DNA of 64,000 nucleotides from JBCBSS01 sp039819065 (GTDB taxonomy: Bacteria; Bacteroidota; Bacteroidia; Cytophagales; Cyclobacteriaceae), in the NCBI GenBank assembly GCA_039819065.1, contig JBCBSS010000006.1, positions 1-64,000 on the forward strand. The letters run 5' to 3'. A model generated the notes under the pieces. That model searched no databases and was not told the DNA's origin. It saw only the letters and a program-made list of their open reading frames with translations. Numbering within the stretch: the first letter of the stretch is position 1; the number at the start of each line of letters is the position of its first letter. Both the position numbers and the translations under genes were made by a program. Of the stretch, positions 35,986 to 43,665 are shown piece after piece.

Positions 35986-37064
35986 TGAAACAGGCAACGA
36001 TGATAGCCAAAGACACTGCTCATTTCTCCATACCCATCCTCCATACGCGTGGACTGACGATAGGTTACAAAACCAAGCAAGGTGTACTCGAACTTGAAAA
36101 AGATCTAAATATAAAAATCTACAATGGCGAATTGGTAAGTCTGATCGGCCCAAATGGTTGTGGTAAATCTACGCTGATGCGCACCATTGCCGGACTGCAA
36201 AAACCACTGAATGGAGACACCTTTATTTCAGACGTTGATGTAAAAAAGATCAAGCCACATCAATATGCGAAGCTATTAAGTTTGGTTCTAACCGATAAAA
36301 TAAGTGTGGGAGGCATGAAAGTGATGGACATAGTTTCCATAGGTCGTTATCCTTACACTAACTACTTTGCCAAGCTGGAATCGAATGATCATGAAATCAT
36401 TGAGCGTTCGTTGGATAATGTTCATTTAAACGATTACAAACATCGGTTTTTCAATGAATTGAGTGATGGGGAAAAGCAGCGGGTGCTCATTGCTAAAGCA
36501 CTAGCTCAAGACACCCCTCTCATCATGTTGGATGAGCCGACCGCTCATCTTGATTTGCCAAACCGTGTAGAAATCATGAATATCCTTAAACGGTTGGCTA
36601 AAGAAACCAATAAGGCCATATTTCTGTCTACTCACGAGCTAGACCTTGCACTGCAAACAGCAGATACCATATGGTTAATGAATAGGGACGATAATCTGAG
36701 AAGTGGTACTCCTGAAGATCTGGTTCTATCCGGTATGTTTGAGCAGGTATTTAAAAGCAAAGCGTTTGAATTTGATAAGCTTTCCGGCGCTTTCAAAGTA
36801 GTACATGCCGTAAAAGGAAAAGTAGCGTTATCCGGAAATGACGTTCACAGCATCTGGGCCAGACGAGCATTAGAAAGGGAAGGGTATCAGGTAGTAGATG
36901 ATCCAGATTATCCCATTAGCATCCTTCACGAAAATGACCATTGGAAGCTGGAAATACCGGGTGAGACATTTCAATGTAAAGATATTAGTGAGCTTCTACA
37001 TACTTTACGTAAGGAGGCGTTGTCTATCAATGGATTAAATAAAACCCTTGATTCGGGGAGATAG
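35985..37064 (+). CDS. btuD: cobalamin ABC transporter ATPase with C-terminal extension, copy 2
   Basis: A 359-residue ATPase; the ATG at 35985 overlaps the btuC2 stop, and a longer frame back to 35832 is only an overlap with btuC2. Walker A IGPNGCGKSTLMRT, signature ELSDGEKQRV, Walker B LIMLDEPTAHLDL, switch STHELDLAL. After the ATPase domain come about 85 extra residues (IWARRALEREGYQVVDDPD, FQCKDISELLHTLRKE), equivalent to the extension in btuD1. The shared core is W-x-x-x-ALER-x-GY-x-V. Confidence 0.92.
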   Translation: MKQATMIAKDTAHFSIPILHTRGLTIGYKTKQGVLELEKDLNIKIYNGELVSLIGPNGCGKSTLMRTIAGLQKPLNGDTFISDVDVKKIKPHQYAKLLSLVLTDKISVGGMKVMDIVSIGRYPYTNYFAKLESNDHEIIERSLDNVHLNDYKHRFFNELSDGEKQRVLIAKALAQDTPLIMLDEPTAHLDLPNRVEIMNILKRLAKETNKAIFLSTHELDLALQTADTIWLMNRDDNLRSGTPEDLVLSGMFEQVFKSKAFEFDKLSGAFKVVHAVKGKVALSGNDVHSIWARRALEREGYQVVDDPDYPISILHENDHWKLEIPGETFQCKDISELLHTLRKEALSINGLNKTLDSGR

Positions 37065-37071
37065 AAAAAGA

Positions 37072-37143
37072 CTACGCTTCTGTTGGTCTTTTGACCAACA
37101 GCTGGCTCTGAAGTAAGAAGCTATACATTTAGGTTCTTTGATA
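37072..37143 (+). repeat. 72-base repeat with GTTGGTC hairpin, copy 1
   Basis: Matches 38092-38163 in the same orientation: GACTACGCTTCTGTTGGTC/TTACGCCCCTGTTGGTC, then ACCAACAGC, GAAGTRAGAAG, and CATTTAGGTTCT or CATATTTAGGTTCT. It contains the stem GTTGGTC-TTTT-GACCAAC (37080-37101), which may terminate the btuD2 transcript. Confidence 0.75.
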
Positions 37144-37144
37144 T

Positions 37145-37450
37145 TTGTTTTTCCATAAAAAGCCACGTTCAACTTCTTGTAAAGTGCTTCTCCGACATTC
37201 TGTGATAAATTTTGAATCTAGAAATTTTCACTTTTGTTGAGCTTTCAAGTTTTGGGAGATTTGATGACCAACATTCGACCAAACGGCATTTGGATACTCT
37301 GACTTTCATTTAGCCTTCATTTCTTTTCCTTAGATGAAAAGAAACGAAGCAAAGAAAAATCAAGCCAAAATTTAACCTTCAGCCCACACCCCCAAGCTGG
37401 CCCGGAATTTTGGCAGCCAGCCGCACTCGTACTAGCCCAAATAGTCTCTA
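37145..37450 (+). repeat. dispersed ~300-base repeat, copy B
   Basis: Second copy of the repeat at 30655-30965, same orientation, again a short distance downstream of a btuD gene. Copies A and B therefore bracket the whole btuB2/btuF2C2D2 block. With the 72-base repeat it fills the 468-base gap between btuD2 and the CWC gene. Confidence 0.85.
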
Positions 37451-37532
37451 GCCATCAAATTTTGAATCAATCATCCAGAACGATATACATTAACCATTGA
37501 TAGCTGATTCCGTTTTGTTGGAATACTTTCTT

Positions 37533-37760
37533 TCAATGTCTATACTTTTCTATTTTCTTTTCAGACTTCTTTTGGTTGTAGATATGTTTCTCTTCTATCA
37601 TACAGGATGCACAGAGACAGTCCGAGTACTGTTCTCTTAAGTGTTGCCTTTCTTCATCATTGAGTTGAACATGCGCACACTGACACAAGGAAATAGCGCC
37701 CACTTTACATTCAAATGGTTTTCCGCACCTCGGGCATTTCTTTACTTCATGTTCAGGCAT
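37533..37760 (-). CDS. Cys-rich CWC-family protein
   Basis: A 75-residue protein with eight Cys in the pattern KKCPRCGKPFECKVGAISLC, then QC, then DCLCASC, matching the cysteine-rich CWC family (the name refers to a CWC motif found in many members). Paired Cys suggest one or two zinc sites or a cluster. The C-terminus is very basic. It is the last gene of the minus-strand B12 block and is framed by the two 72-base repeats. Function unknown. Confidence 0.8.
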   Translation of the reverse strand: MPEHEVKKCPRCGKPFECKVGAISLCQCAHVQLNDEERQHLREQYSDCLCASCMIEEKHIYNQKKSEKKIEKYRH

Positions 37761-38091
37761 AGTGTGATAATTTAAGGGCAGGTCATGGATGGCCTGCTGT
37801 TATGCTTAAAAGGCACAAAGGCATAAAACCTCAGCAATCAGATACTATGACAACTAGAATTCCTATTTCTTTTGTCTAACTTCCTACGTCTCTCAACTAG
37901 ATTCCTAAGTCTCTCAAGCTACGCAAGATCGCAAGGGAATGACGCCAGATGCTCATTCATACATTTATTTTTACCTAATTCTAAGTAATTTCATCTATCT
38001 CTTGTATCGGTTTACCCTGATAAGTTGCTTCCCGGAAAGGCATAGCCGGTTAAAAGTAGGCAAATTTGCTTACTGTTAATTGTTAACTGCC
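37761..38091. other. non-coding gap upstream of CWC gene
   Basis: No gene seen. It contains a GGCAGG/CCTGCT hairpin around 37780-37800 and two near-tandem 20-base copies of TCCTA-x-GTCTCTCAA (about 37880-37920). The hairpin resembles a B12 box only by chance: no CCGCAACTG or GCCACTG core follows. Confidence 0.6.
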
Positions 38092-38163
38092 TTACGCCCC
38101 TGTTGGTCTTGTGACCAACAGCTTGTAGTGAAGTGAGAAGTTACATATTTAGGTTCTATGATA
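38092..38163 (+). repeat. 72-base repeat with GTTGGTC hairpin, copy 2
   Basis: Second copy of the repeat at 37072-37143, with the stem GTTGGTC-TTGT-GACCAAC at 38100-38121. It is 1020 bases from copy 1 and lies just beyond the 3' end of pduO. Confidence 0.75.
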
Positions 38164-38168
38164 GCATG

Positions 38169-38192
38169 TTTGTTGGTGAAAACACCAACAAA
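38169..38192. terminator. hairpin downstream of pduO
   Basis: TTTGTTGGTG-AAAA-CACCAACAAA is a perfect ten-pair stem 22 bases after the minus-strand pduO stop. No long T-run follows on the minus strand, so it may be only a 3'-end stabiliser. Confidence 0.5.
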
Positions 38193-38213
38193 GGCGTTAA
38201 ACCTAAGAAAGCC

Positions 38214-38795
38214 TTAACTTTTCTTCTTCCGCTTGTACAAGAAAAGATTCCATTTTTCTTCTGCCACGCCATGCTTGTCCATTTCAGCGCGCGCCATGGT
38301 GAAGAAGAGATCTGACAAACGGTTGATGTAGGCAGTAACATACTCTTCTACACAATCTGGGTCTTCATCTACGAGGCTAAATAAGGCGCGTTCCCCACGT
38401 CGCACTTGGGTTCTGCAGACGTGACATAAAGCGGATACTTCGTTGCCTCCTGGGAGTAGAAAATAATCAGAAGGGCTACTCATTGCGCCTTCCAATTCAT
38501 CAATCCATTCTTCACAGAAAGTGGCTCCGTCTACCGGTCGAGGATTAGGGTTTTCTTTGTTGGAATCGGAGGGTCGTGCCAGATGCGACATCATATCCAT
38601 GAAGTCCTTTTGAATGCGGTGCAGATTCCCTTGCCATTCGTGGTCTGGCCCAAGCTTGGCACGAAGCAAACCGATGGTGCTATTTACCTCATCCAGAGTC
38701 CCGATGCATTCTATTCTTGCACTATTTTTAGATTCCCTCTTTCCTCCGAATACTCCCGTAGTTCCTTTATCTCCTTTTCTTGTGTAGATTTTCAT
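38214..38795 (-). CDS. pduO: ATP:cob(I)alamin adenosyltransferase, PduO type
   Basis: Adds the 5'-deoxyadenosyl upper ligand to cob(I)alamin or cobinamide. The 193-residue protein has the family signature YTRKGDKGTTGVFGG near the start, IGTLDEVNSTIGLLRA, CHVCRTQVRRGERALF and YINRLSDLFFTMARAEM, which bind ATP and corrinoid in the PduO trimer. It is 117 bases downstream of the ATPase gene and probably extends the cobQ-cobD-cbiB transcript, but a separate promoter is possible. Confidence 0.95.
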   Translation of the reverse strand: MKIYTRKGDKGTTGVFGGKRESKNSARIECIGTLDEVNSTIGLLRAKLGPDHEWQGNLHRIQKDFMDMMSHLARPSDSNKENPNPRPVDGATFCEEWIDELEGAMSSPSDYFLLPGGNEVSALCHVCRTQVRRGERALFSLVDEDPDCVEEYVTAYINRLSDLFFTMARAEMDKHGVAEEKWNLFLYKRKKKS

Positions 38796-38911
38796 ATCTA
38801 TTGTAGCTTATTGGTTTATCCTACTTGGTCAAACTAAGACCCGCCGCCATTGATGGATATTTTTCGCCAGCAATTCAACGACTTTTTGATCCGGTATAGA
38901 AAACAAATCAC

Positions 38912-39469
38912 TCAAAGTGATTCGCTATTCGGATCGCTCGAAAATACTATGTTTTTGATAAACTCAACCCTATTTAAGACACTATCCTTAGGGAGTACGA
39001 TAATTTCGAATCCCTTTTCGCGATAGTTTTTCTCCAGTACTTTTTCCAATTCTATACAGTAGTCAAACTCTTGTTGCCGCTGTTCATCTTTATGAAAAAT
39101 AGCTCCCCAGGTGGGAGCGAAAAATACGGTTTTACGAAATTTATCATGGTACGGAAAATGGTCGAGTGATGATGGTACAGGTTTACCTTCTACATGGAGA
39201 TAAGCGATCAGATCTAGCATGGAGCGATCGGTAAATAAGGCTTGAGGGTTTGAGTCAAGTTCAGTGATAGATACTTCATAGACCAATTCAGTGAACTTAT
39301 TCAAGTCTTGCCATGGCATTCCCTTTCCACCTTTTTCTTGCTCACTGACAATAACCTTTCTGGAAACCTCATGTATGCAAGGATATTCCTTTTCAAGGGC
39401 GTTGATCAGCGTGGTTTTTCCTGTGCCCGGAGCACCCGTAATGACATATTTCTTAGTGTATGGAGTCAT
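38912..39469 (-). CDS. AAA_28-type P-loop ATPase in cobalamin operon
   Basis: A 185-residue nucleotide-binding protein with Walker A ITGAPGTGKTTLINAL at the N-terminus, a Walker-B-like LFTDRSMLDLIAYLH, and HEVSRKVIV. It belongs to the AAA_28 group (NadR kinase/Ttd14-like), predicted small-molecule or nucleotide kinases. Its start overlaps the end of cbiB by 17 bases, so it is translated with the cobamide genes. A kinase role in the pathway (for example on an aminopropanol precursor) is possible but unsupported. Confidence 0.75.
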   Translation of the reverse strand: MTPYTKKYVITGAPGTGKTTLINALEKEYPCIHEVSRKVIVSEQEKGGKGMPWQDLNKFTELVYEVSITELDSNPQALFTDRSMLDLIAYLHVEGKPVPSSLDHFPYHDKFRKTVFFAPTWGAIFHKDEQRQQEFDYCIELEKVLEKNYREKGFEIIVLPKDSVLNRVEFIKNIVFSSDPNSESL

Positions 39470-40397
39470 TCAGAAAGTAAAAAATCGTGCAATATAAAAG
39501 GATAACGAGGATGCTACTGGCCCAATTTGCGTAAGAGGCTGTTTTCAAGTCGTGATCGGTAAGGGTACGAGCATTATTCCCGATGTATGGTTTTTCCACC
39601 AGTTTCCCATGGTAGTAATTAGGGCCTCCAAATTGGCAGTTGAGAATATAGGCCAAAGCTGCCTCAGGATATCCTGCATTGGGGCTTGAGTGCTTCCTAC
39701 CTTCTCGAAAGACAAAACTTAAACCCTTAGGCTTACCGGTAACGATCAACATCAAGATGGCGGTGATTCTGGCCGGGATGAAGTTGGCTACATCATCAAG
39801 CTTGGCGGCAAACTTTCCAAACGCCTTGTACCGGTCGGATTTGTAGCCGATCATAGAATCTAAGGTATTGATCATCTTATAAGCTGCGGCTCCAGGCACG
39901 CCTAGAATGAAATAGTAAAAAAGGGGGGCGATCACTCCATCGCTCAAGTTCTCTGAAAGGGTCTCCATGGTAGCCGTGCGTATCTGCTGTTCATTGAGGT
40001 TTGAAGTATCCCTGCCTACAATCCATGATAGCCGTTTTCTTCCTGCCTCCAATCCTTCTTTTCTCAGGACATTAAATACCGCTTGTCCCTCTTTGATCAG
40101 GGTTCGATTAGCGAGACAGTAGAACAAAATCACAACAGCCAATACTTCGGCAAGGACTGTATTGATCATTCGCAACCCTATAAGCAGGAAATAAGTCAGG
40201 GTATAGGCCATAGCCACAAGAAAAACGGCTAAAATCAGTCCCTTTATAAATTTATTTTGGCCTTTGTTCAGTGCCTTCTCACCTGCAGAAATAGCATTTC
40301 CAAAAAGCACAATCAAATGAGGTAGCCAACGGGGATCACCCAGTAAGGAGTCCAATACAAAAGCAGTCAACAAGATATAGATTGGCGCTATTTCCAA
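39453..40397 (-). CDS. cbiB: adenosylcobinamide-phosphate synthase
   Basis: CbiB joins the aminopropanol phosphate arm to adenosylcobyric acid, in the inner membrane. The 314-residue product has about five membrane segments and the motifs LDSLLGDPRWLPHLIVLFG, RDTSNLNEQQIRTATMETLS with ENLSDGVIAPLFYY, and MINTLDSMIGYKSDRYKAFG. The TTG at 40397 is chosen as start because it just precedes the conserved first helix; the longer frame to 40460 would overlap the aminotransferase gene by 73 bases. With the TTG the overlap is 10 bases. Confidence 0.93.
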   Translation of the reverse strand: MEIAPIYILLTAFVLDSLLGDPRWLPHLIVLFGNAISAGEKALNKGQNKFIKGLILAVFLVAMAYTLTYFLLIGLRMINTVLAEVLAVVILFYCLANRTLIKEGQAVFNVLRKEGLEAGRKRLSWIVGRDTSNLNEQQIRTATMETLSENLSDGVIAPLFYYFILGVPGAAAYKMINTLDSMIGYKSDRYKAFGKFAAKLDDVANFIPARITAILMLIVTGKPKGLSFVFREGRKHSSPNAGYPEAALAYILNCQFGGPNYYHGKLVEKPYIGNNARTLTDHDLKTASYANWASSILVILLYCTIFYFLNDSIH

Positions 40398-41395
40398 TGT
40401 TGAAGAGCTTTTATGAGGCTGGCATTTGCCACCGGACTTTGTGTAGCCAATCGTATACATTCACCTTCTAGGCGTTTGAAATTGGTCGCATCACGAATCA
40501 GCATACCATGTTGTGTAGCCAAATATTCTTTCAGTGAAGCGGCAGTACCTTTTTTCAATTCGGCTAGAAAATAGCTGGTGTGGCTCGGTTTTACTTCCAA
40601 CCAACTGATAGCTGAAAGGTCTTGAACGAATTTTCTAGTTTCTTCGAGCAGTTTATCAACATTGAAGCGCCAACGGTCGTAATACTCAAACAATTGCAAT
40701 CCAGCTTGAATGGCTAATGCATTTACGCTCCAAGGCATTTTTTTAATCAGAAGCCGCTCAATAACCCTTGAGGGAGCAACAACATAGCCAAGCCGTATCC
40801 CGGGAATGGTGAAAGTCTTGGTCAAAGAGCGAACAACAATTAGATTATCAAAGCGCTGAACCAAAGGTACAACAGACTCAATTTGATTGGTGAATTCAAT
40901 GTAGGCTTCGTCTATCACAAATGTCGTGGAAGGTGCCGCTTCAATAAGTCGAGTTAACTCTGGTGTTGGTATAATACTGCCATCCGGGTTATTGGGGTTA
41001 CAAATGAAAACGAGTTGATAATTGCCGGGTGTCCGCGCTGCTTTATCAACCAATTGGTAGTCTAACCCATGGATTCTGCAGGCGTCTTCGTATTCCGAGA
41101 AGGTAGGTGCAACGATTGCCGCAGAACCGCCTGAAAATACATGTGCGATTAAATAAAATGCTTCCGTAGCTCCATTAGTAAATAAGAATTGGTTACGGTC
41201 TAGCTGAAATTTATTGGATGCAGCTTCATTCAGCTCTTCCGCAGCCGGAGAAGGGTAGTTTTGAATCGTATGTGCAGCAGATGAAATTTCGGCTAACAGT
41301 TCAGGTGGGCACCCCCTGTAATACACATTAGAACTGAAGTTGTGCTTTATTTCAGCATGATAAAGATGACGATCGTCTCCGTGTCCGTTGATCAT
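40388..41395 (-). CDS. cobD: threonine-phosphate decarboxylase-like PLP aminotransferase
   Basis: A 335-residue fold-type I PLP enzyme of the histidinol-phosphate aminotransferase group. Landmarks are NFSSNVYYRGCPPEL, FTNGATEAFYL, NPNNPDGSIIP, FVIDEAYIEF and the PLP lysine in VRSLTKTFTIPGIRLGY. Position between cobQ and cbiB points to CobD, which decarboxylates L-threonine-O-3-phosphate to the aminopropanol phosphate that CbiB uses. The start overlaps the cobQ stop by four bases. Histidinol-phosphate aminotransferase is the alternative but fits the context less well. Confidence 0.88.
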   Translation of the reverse strand: MINGHGDDRHLYHAEIKHNFSSNVYYRGCPPELLAEISSAAHTIQNYPSPAAEELNEAASNKFQLDRNQFLFTNGATEAFYLIAHVFSGGSAAIVAPTFSEYEDACRIHGLDYQLVDKAARTPGNYQLVFICNPNNPDGSIIPTPELTRLIEAAPSTTFVIDEAYIEFTNQIESVVPLVQRFDNLIVVRSLTKTFTIPGIRLGYVVAPSRVIERLLIKKMPWSVNALAIQAGLQLFEYYDRWRFNVDKLLEETRKFVQDLSAISWLEVKPSHTSYFLAELKKGTAASLKEYLATQHGMLIRDATNFKRLEGECIRLATQSPVANASLIKALQHWK

Positions 41396-42849
41396 CCTTC
41401 TTCACTGTTTTTGATAATGGCATGCATATCCAGGTGCTGATCAACCCAATCTGCCAGCTTATCGTATTGTTCTTCCTTGAAGGATAAATAGTCTTTCGCT
41501 TGTGCCTTCTCATCTTTTAAACGGAGCAATTCATTCACAACCACCGGATTGTCCAAGATGCCATGAAGATAAGTCCCCCAGCTCTTGTCGCCATCAAAGT
41601 AGCCTTCCGGCGAGCCATCTATTAAATTGAGATGTTGACCATCAGAAACATCTGTTTCTCCCATATGGATTTCGTACCCCACGCAGGTGGTATCGTAATG
41701 CTTAAAAGTAAAGCGCTGCTGGGTTACGGTTTTTTCTTTGGTCAGTGTGGTGGTAATATCGAATAAGCCCATGCCCTTTTCTTTACCTCGATTGCTCTCC
41801 ACATTGGAAGGGTCAGCAATCCATTGACCCATCATTTGATACCCGCCACAAATGCCAATGATGGGTATTTTTCGATACAATTCTTGGATGGTTTCGCTGA
41901 TGCCATCCTCTTTCAAGCCCACTAAGTCTTCAATGGTATTTTTAGTACCGGGTATGATAAGCACATCGGCCTTCTTCAACTCTTCCTTATCTCTGGTGAA
42001 ATATAGGTTGATCAATGGCTCTTGTTCTATCGCCTGAAAGTCAGTATAGTTTGACATATAATTCAGGTGTACAACCGCTACATTCAGCTTATCTTCTTGA
42101 GCGGTGGTTTTCCTTTGACTGAGAGCCACCGAGTCTTCCTCTTCCAGTACAATATCAAAAGCAAAAGGTAACACCCCGAGTACCGGTGTCTCTGTTAAAT
42201 CTTCCATCATTTTTCTACCTTCTTCAAAAAGGGTGTAGTCTCCTCGAAATTTATTGATGATAATCCCCTTTACCAGCTTGCGTTCCCATTCTTCAAGCAG
42301 TGCGATCGTGCCATAGACACTTCCAAATACACCGCCTTTGTCGATATCAGCCACAAGATAAACGCAGGCATTGGCCGCTCGAGCCATGCGCATATTGACA
42401 ATATCCCGGTGCTTCAAATTCAGTTCGCTGATACTGCCTGCTCCTTCCATTACTACCGGACTAAAGGTGTTATCGAGGGTGTGGAAAGCGGTTTGTGCTT
42501 CCTCAAAGAGCTCACTTTTGTTGTTAGAAAAGTATTCCTTGGCCGTCTGATTGCCCACAGGCTTGCCATACAATATGACTTGGGACATATTGGTAGTTGA
42601 TGGTTTTAACAAAATGGGATTCATTTCTACCATCGGCGCCAGTTTACTGGCCTCTGCTTGAACTGCCTGCGCTCGGCCAATTTCTAACCCATCTGGGGTA
42701 GAAAAACTGTTGAGCGACATGTTTTGTGCTTTGAAAGGCGCAGGGTTAAAACCATTGTTTTTCAGCCATCTACAGATTCCGGTCGTTATCCAGCTCTTTC
42801 CCACGTCAGATCCGGTTCCCACAATCATAATTGGCCTTAGTTTTCCCAT
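41392..42849 (-). CDS. cobQ: cobyric acid synthase
   Basis: CobQ amidates four carboxyl groups of adenosylcobyrinate a,c-diamide. The 485-residue protein has an N-terminal DTBS-like ATP domain (VGTGSDVGKSWITTGICRWL, APFKAQNMSLNSF) and a C-terminal class-I glutamine amidotransferase-like domain with the nucleophile in GICGGYQMMG and His in GTYLHGILDN. Its presence means the organism can enter the pathway above cobinamide. It is the first gene of the minus-strand block; no riboswitch was found in its leader. Confidence 0.96.
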   Translation of the reverse strand: MGKLRPIMIVGTGSDVGKSWITTGICRWLKNNGFNPAPFKAQNMSLNSFSTPDGLEIGRAQAVQAEASKLAPMVEMNPILLKPSTTNMSQVILYGKPVGNQTAKEYFSNNKSELFEEAQTAFHTLDNTFSPVVMEGAGSISELNLKHRDIVNMRMARAANACVYLVADIDKGGVFGSVYGTIALLEEWERKLVKGIIINKFRGDYTLFEEGRKMMEDLTETPVLGVLPFAFDIVLEEEDSVALSQRKTTAQEDKLNVAVVHLNYMSNYTDFQAIEQEPLINLYFTRDKEELKKADVLIIPGTKNTIEDLVGLKEDGISETIQELYRKIPIIGICGGYQMMGQWIADPSNVESNRGKEKGMGLFDITTTLTKEKTVTQQRFTFKHYDTTCVGYEIHMGETDVSDGQHLNLIDGSPEGYFDGDKSWGTYLHGILDNPVVVNELLRLKDEKAQAKDYLSFKEEQYDKLADWVDQHLDMHAIIKNSEEG

Positions 42850-43190
42850 TAAATAGCAGTTTGTCTTACACTAAGAATAAAGTCATACTGAAACATGTGT
42901 CGAAATTAGATGAAATGTAAAAGAAATACATAATTCAAGACCTTTTGAGTTAAGCATTACTTGACCCTCCTTCGCATTCGCTTCGGTAGACAAGAAGGTG
43001 ATGTTTAACTTCCTGATTCTCAGTGCCGAAAATATGCGTCTAGGGTTCTACCCAGGGATTTGATGCCATTTATTAGTATTCGACACAAGCGTTCGTATTG
43101 ACTAGGGGTTAGAAATTTTACAGTTTTTTAGGCTATTCGATGACCTCATTGCAGGACACATTATTCAAAGTCGTGAATAAATACTACTTT
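42850..43190. other. non-coding gap, divergent leader of cobQ and RS4
   Basis: No gene seen. It should hold the promoters for cobQ (minus) and for the RS4 transcript (plus). Around 42985-43000 is TAGACAAGAAGG, whose complement recurs at about 43601-43613 (CCTTCTTGTCTG), so an imperfect inverted repeat brackets RS4. Confidence 0.5.
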
Positions 43191-43400
43191 CGTATCGGTT
43201 TGGTGGACTTTCTTCTTATCTGAAGAAAGCCTTAAAATGGGAATCCGGTGGACTGTCGATCGGCGGTAAATCCGGAGCTGTACCCGCAACTGTGAATCCT
43301 ATATAAATTCTGAAAACTCATTCGCCACTGTTCAAATCCCGATAGCTATCGGGAGGATGGGAAGGCTTCAGAATATGGATAAGCCAGGAGACCTGCCAAA
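43191..43400 (+). promoter_or_regulatory. cobalamin riboswitch RS4
   Basis: Plus-strand aptamer: AAAATGGGAATCCGGTGGAC, GGAGCTGTACCCGCAACTGTGAATCC, CGCCACTGTT, the variable arm CCCGATAGCTATCGGG (same palindrome as RS3), GGATGGGAAGGC, and a canonical B12 box AAGCCAGGAGACCTGCC. The aptamer ends 265 bases before the first gene of the CobN-like operon. Confidence 0.95.
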
Positions 43401-43665
43401 ACATACCTACATCACGGCTTTCGGGATTAAAAGCAAGTGATACATGCTGTTAGATCACATACTTCATAGTTTTTCATGAAGATGGTGTGTATTGCTTAAT
43501 GCCATAAGTCTGGATTTCGGAATTGAATAAATGGTATTAATACTAAGGTAATACCCTGTATCCGAGCTTCCGGGGCAAAGCCCTAAGGAATTAAACCGCA
43601 ACCTTCTTGTCTGCCATAGCAGTCGCGAAGGCAGATTAAGTGTTGATGAAAATGGCATTTAAGGA
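43401..43665 (+). other. long leader between RS4 and first gene
   Basis: 265 bases without a convincing ORF. It contains a TCATAGTTTTTCATGA hairpin near 43464-43480 and a GAGCTTCCGGGGCAAAGCCC hairpin region near 43565-43582, either of which could belong to an expression platform. No clear terminator with T-run was found. Confidence 0.4.

Noticed and set aside
30655..37450. The ~300-base repeats as IS elements
   Set aside because: No transposase ORF, no terminal inverted repeats and no target duplications are visible.
37770..37800. Possible fifth riboswitch: GACCTGCC hairpin upstream of the CWC gene
   Set aside because: Only the last bases of a B12 box are present; no CCGCAACTG, GCCACTG or GGGAAGGC core is found in the next 300 bases on the minus strand.
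43464..43658. Minus-strand ORF of 64 residues in the RS4 leader
   Set aside because: Low-complexity translation with no domain, opposite to the transcribed leader; leader RNA structure explains the sequence better.
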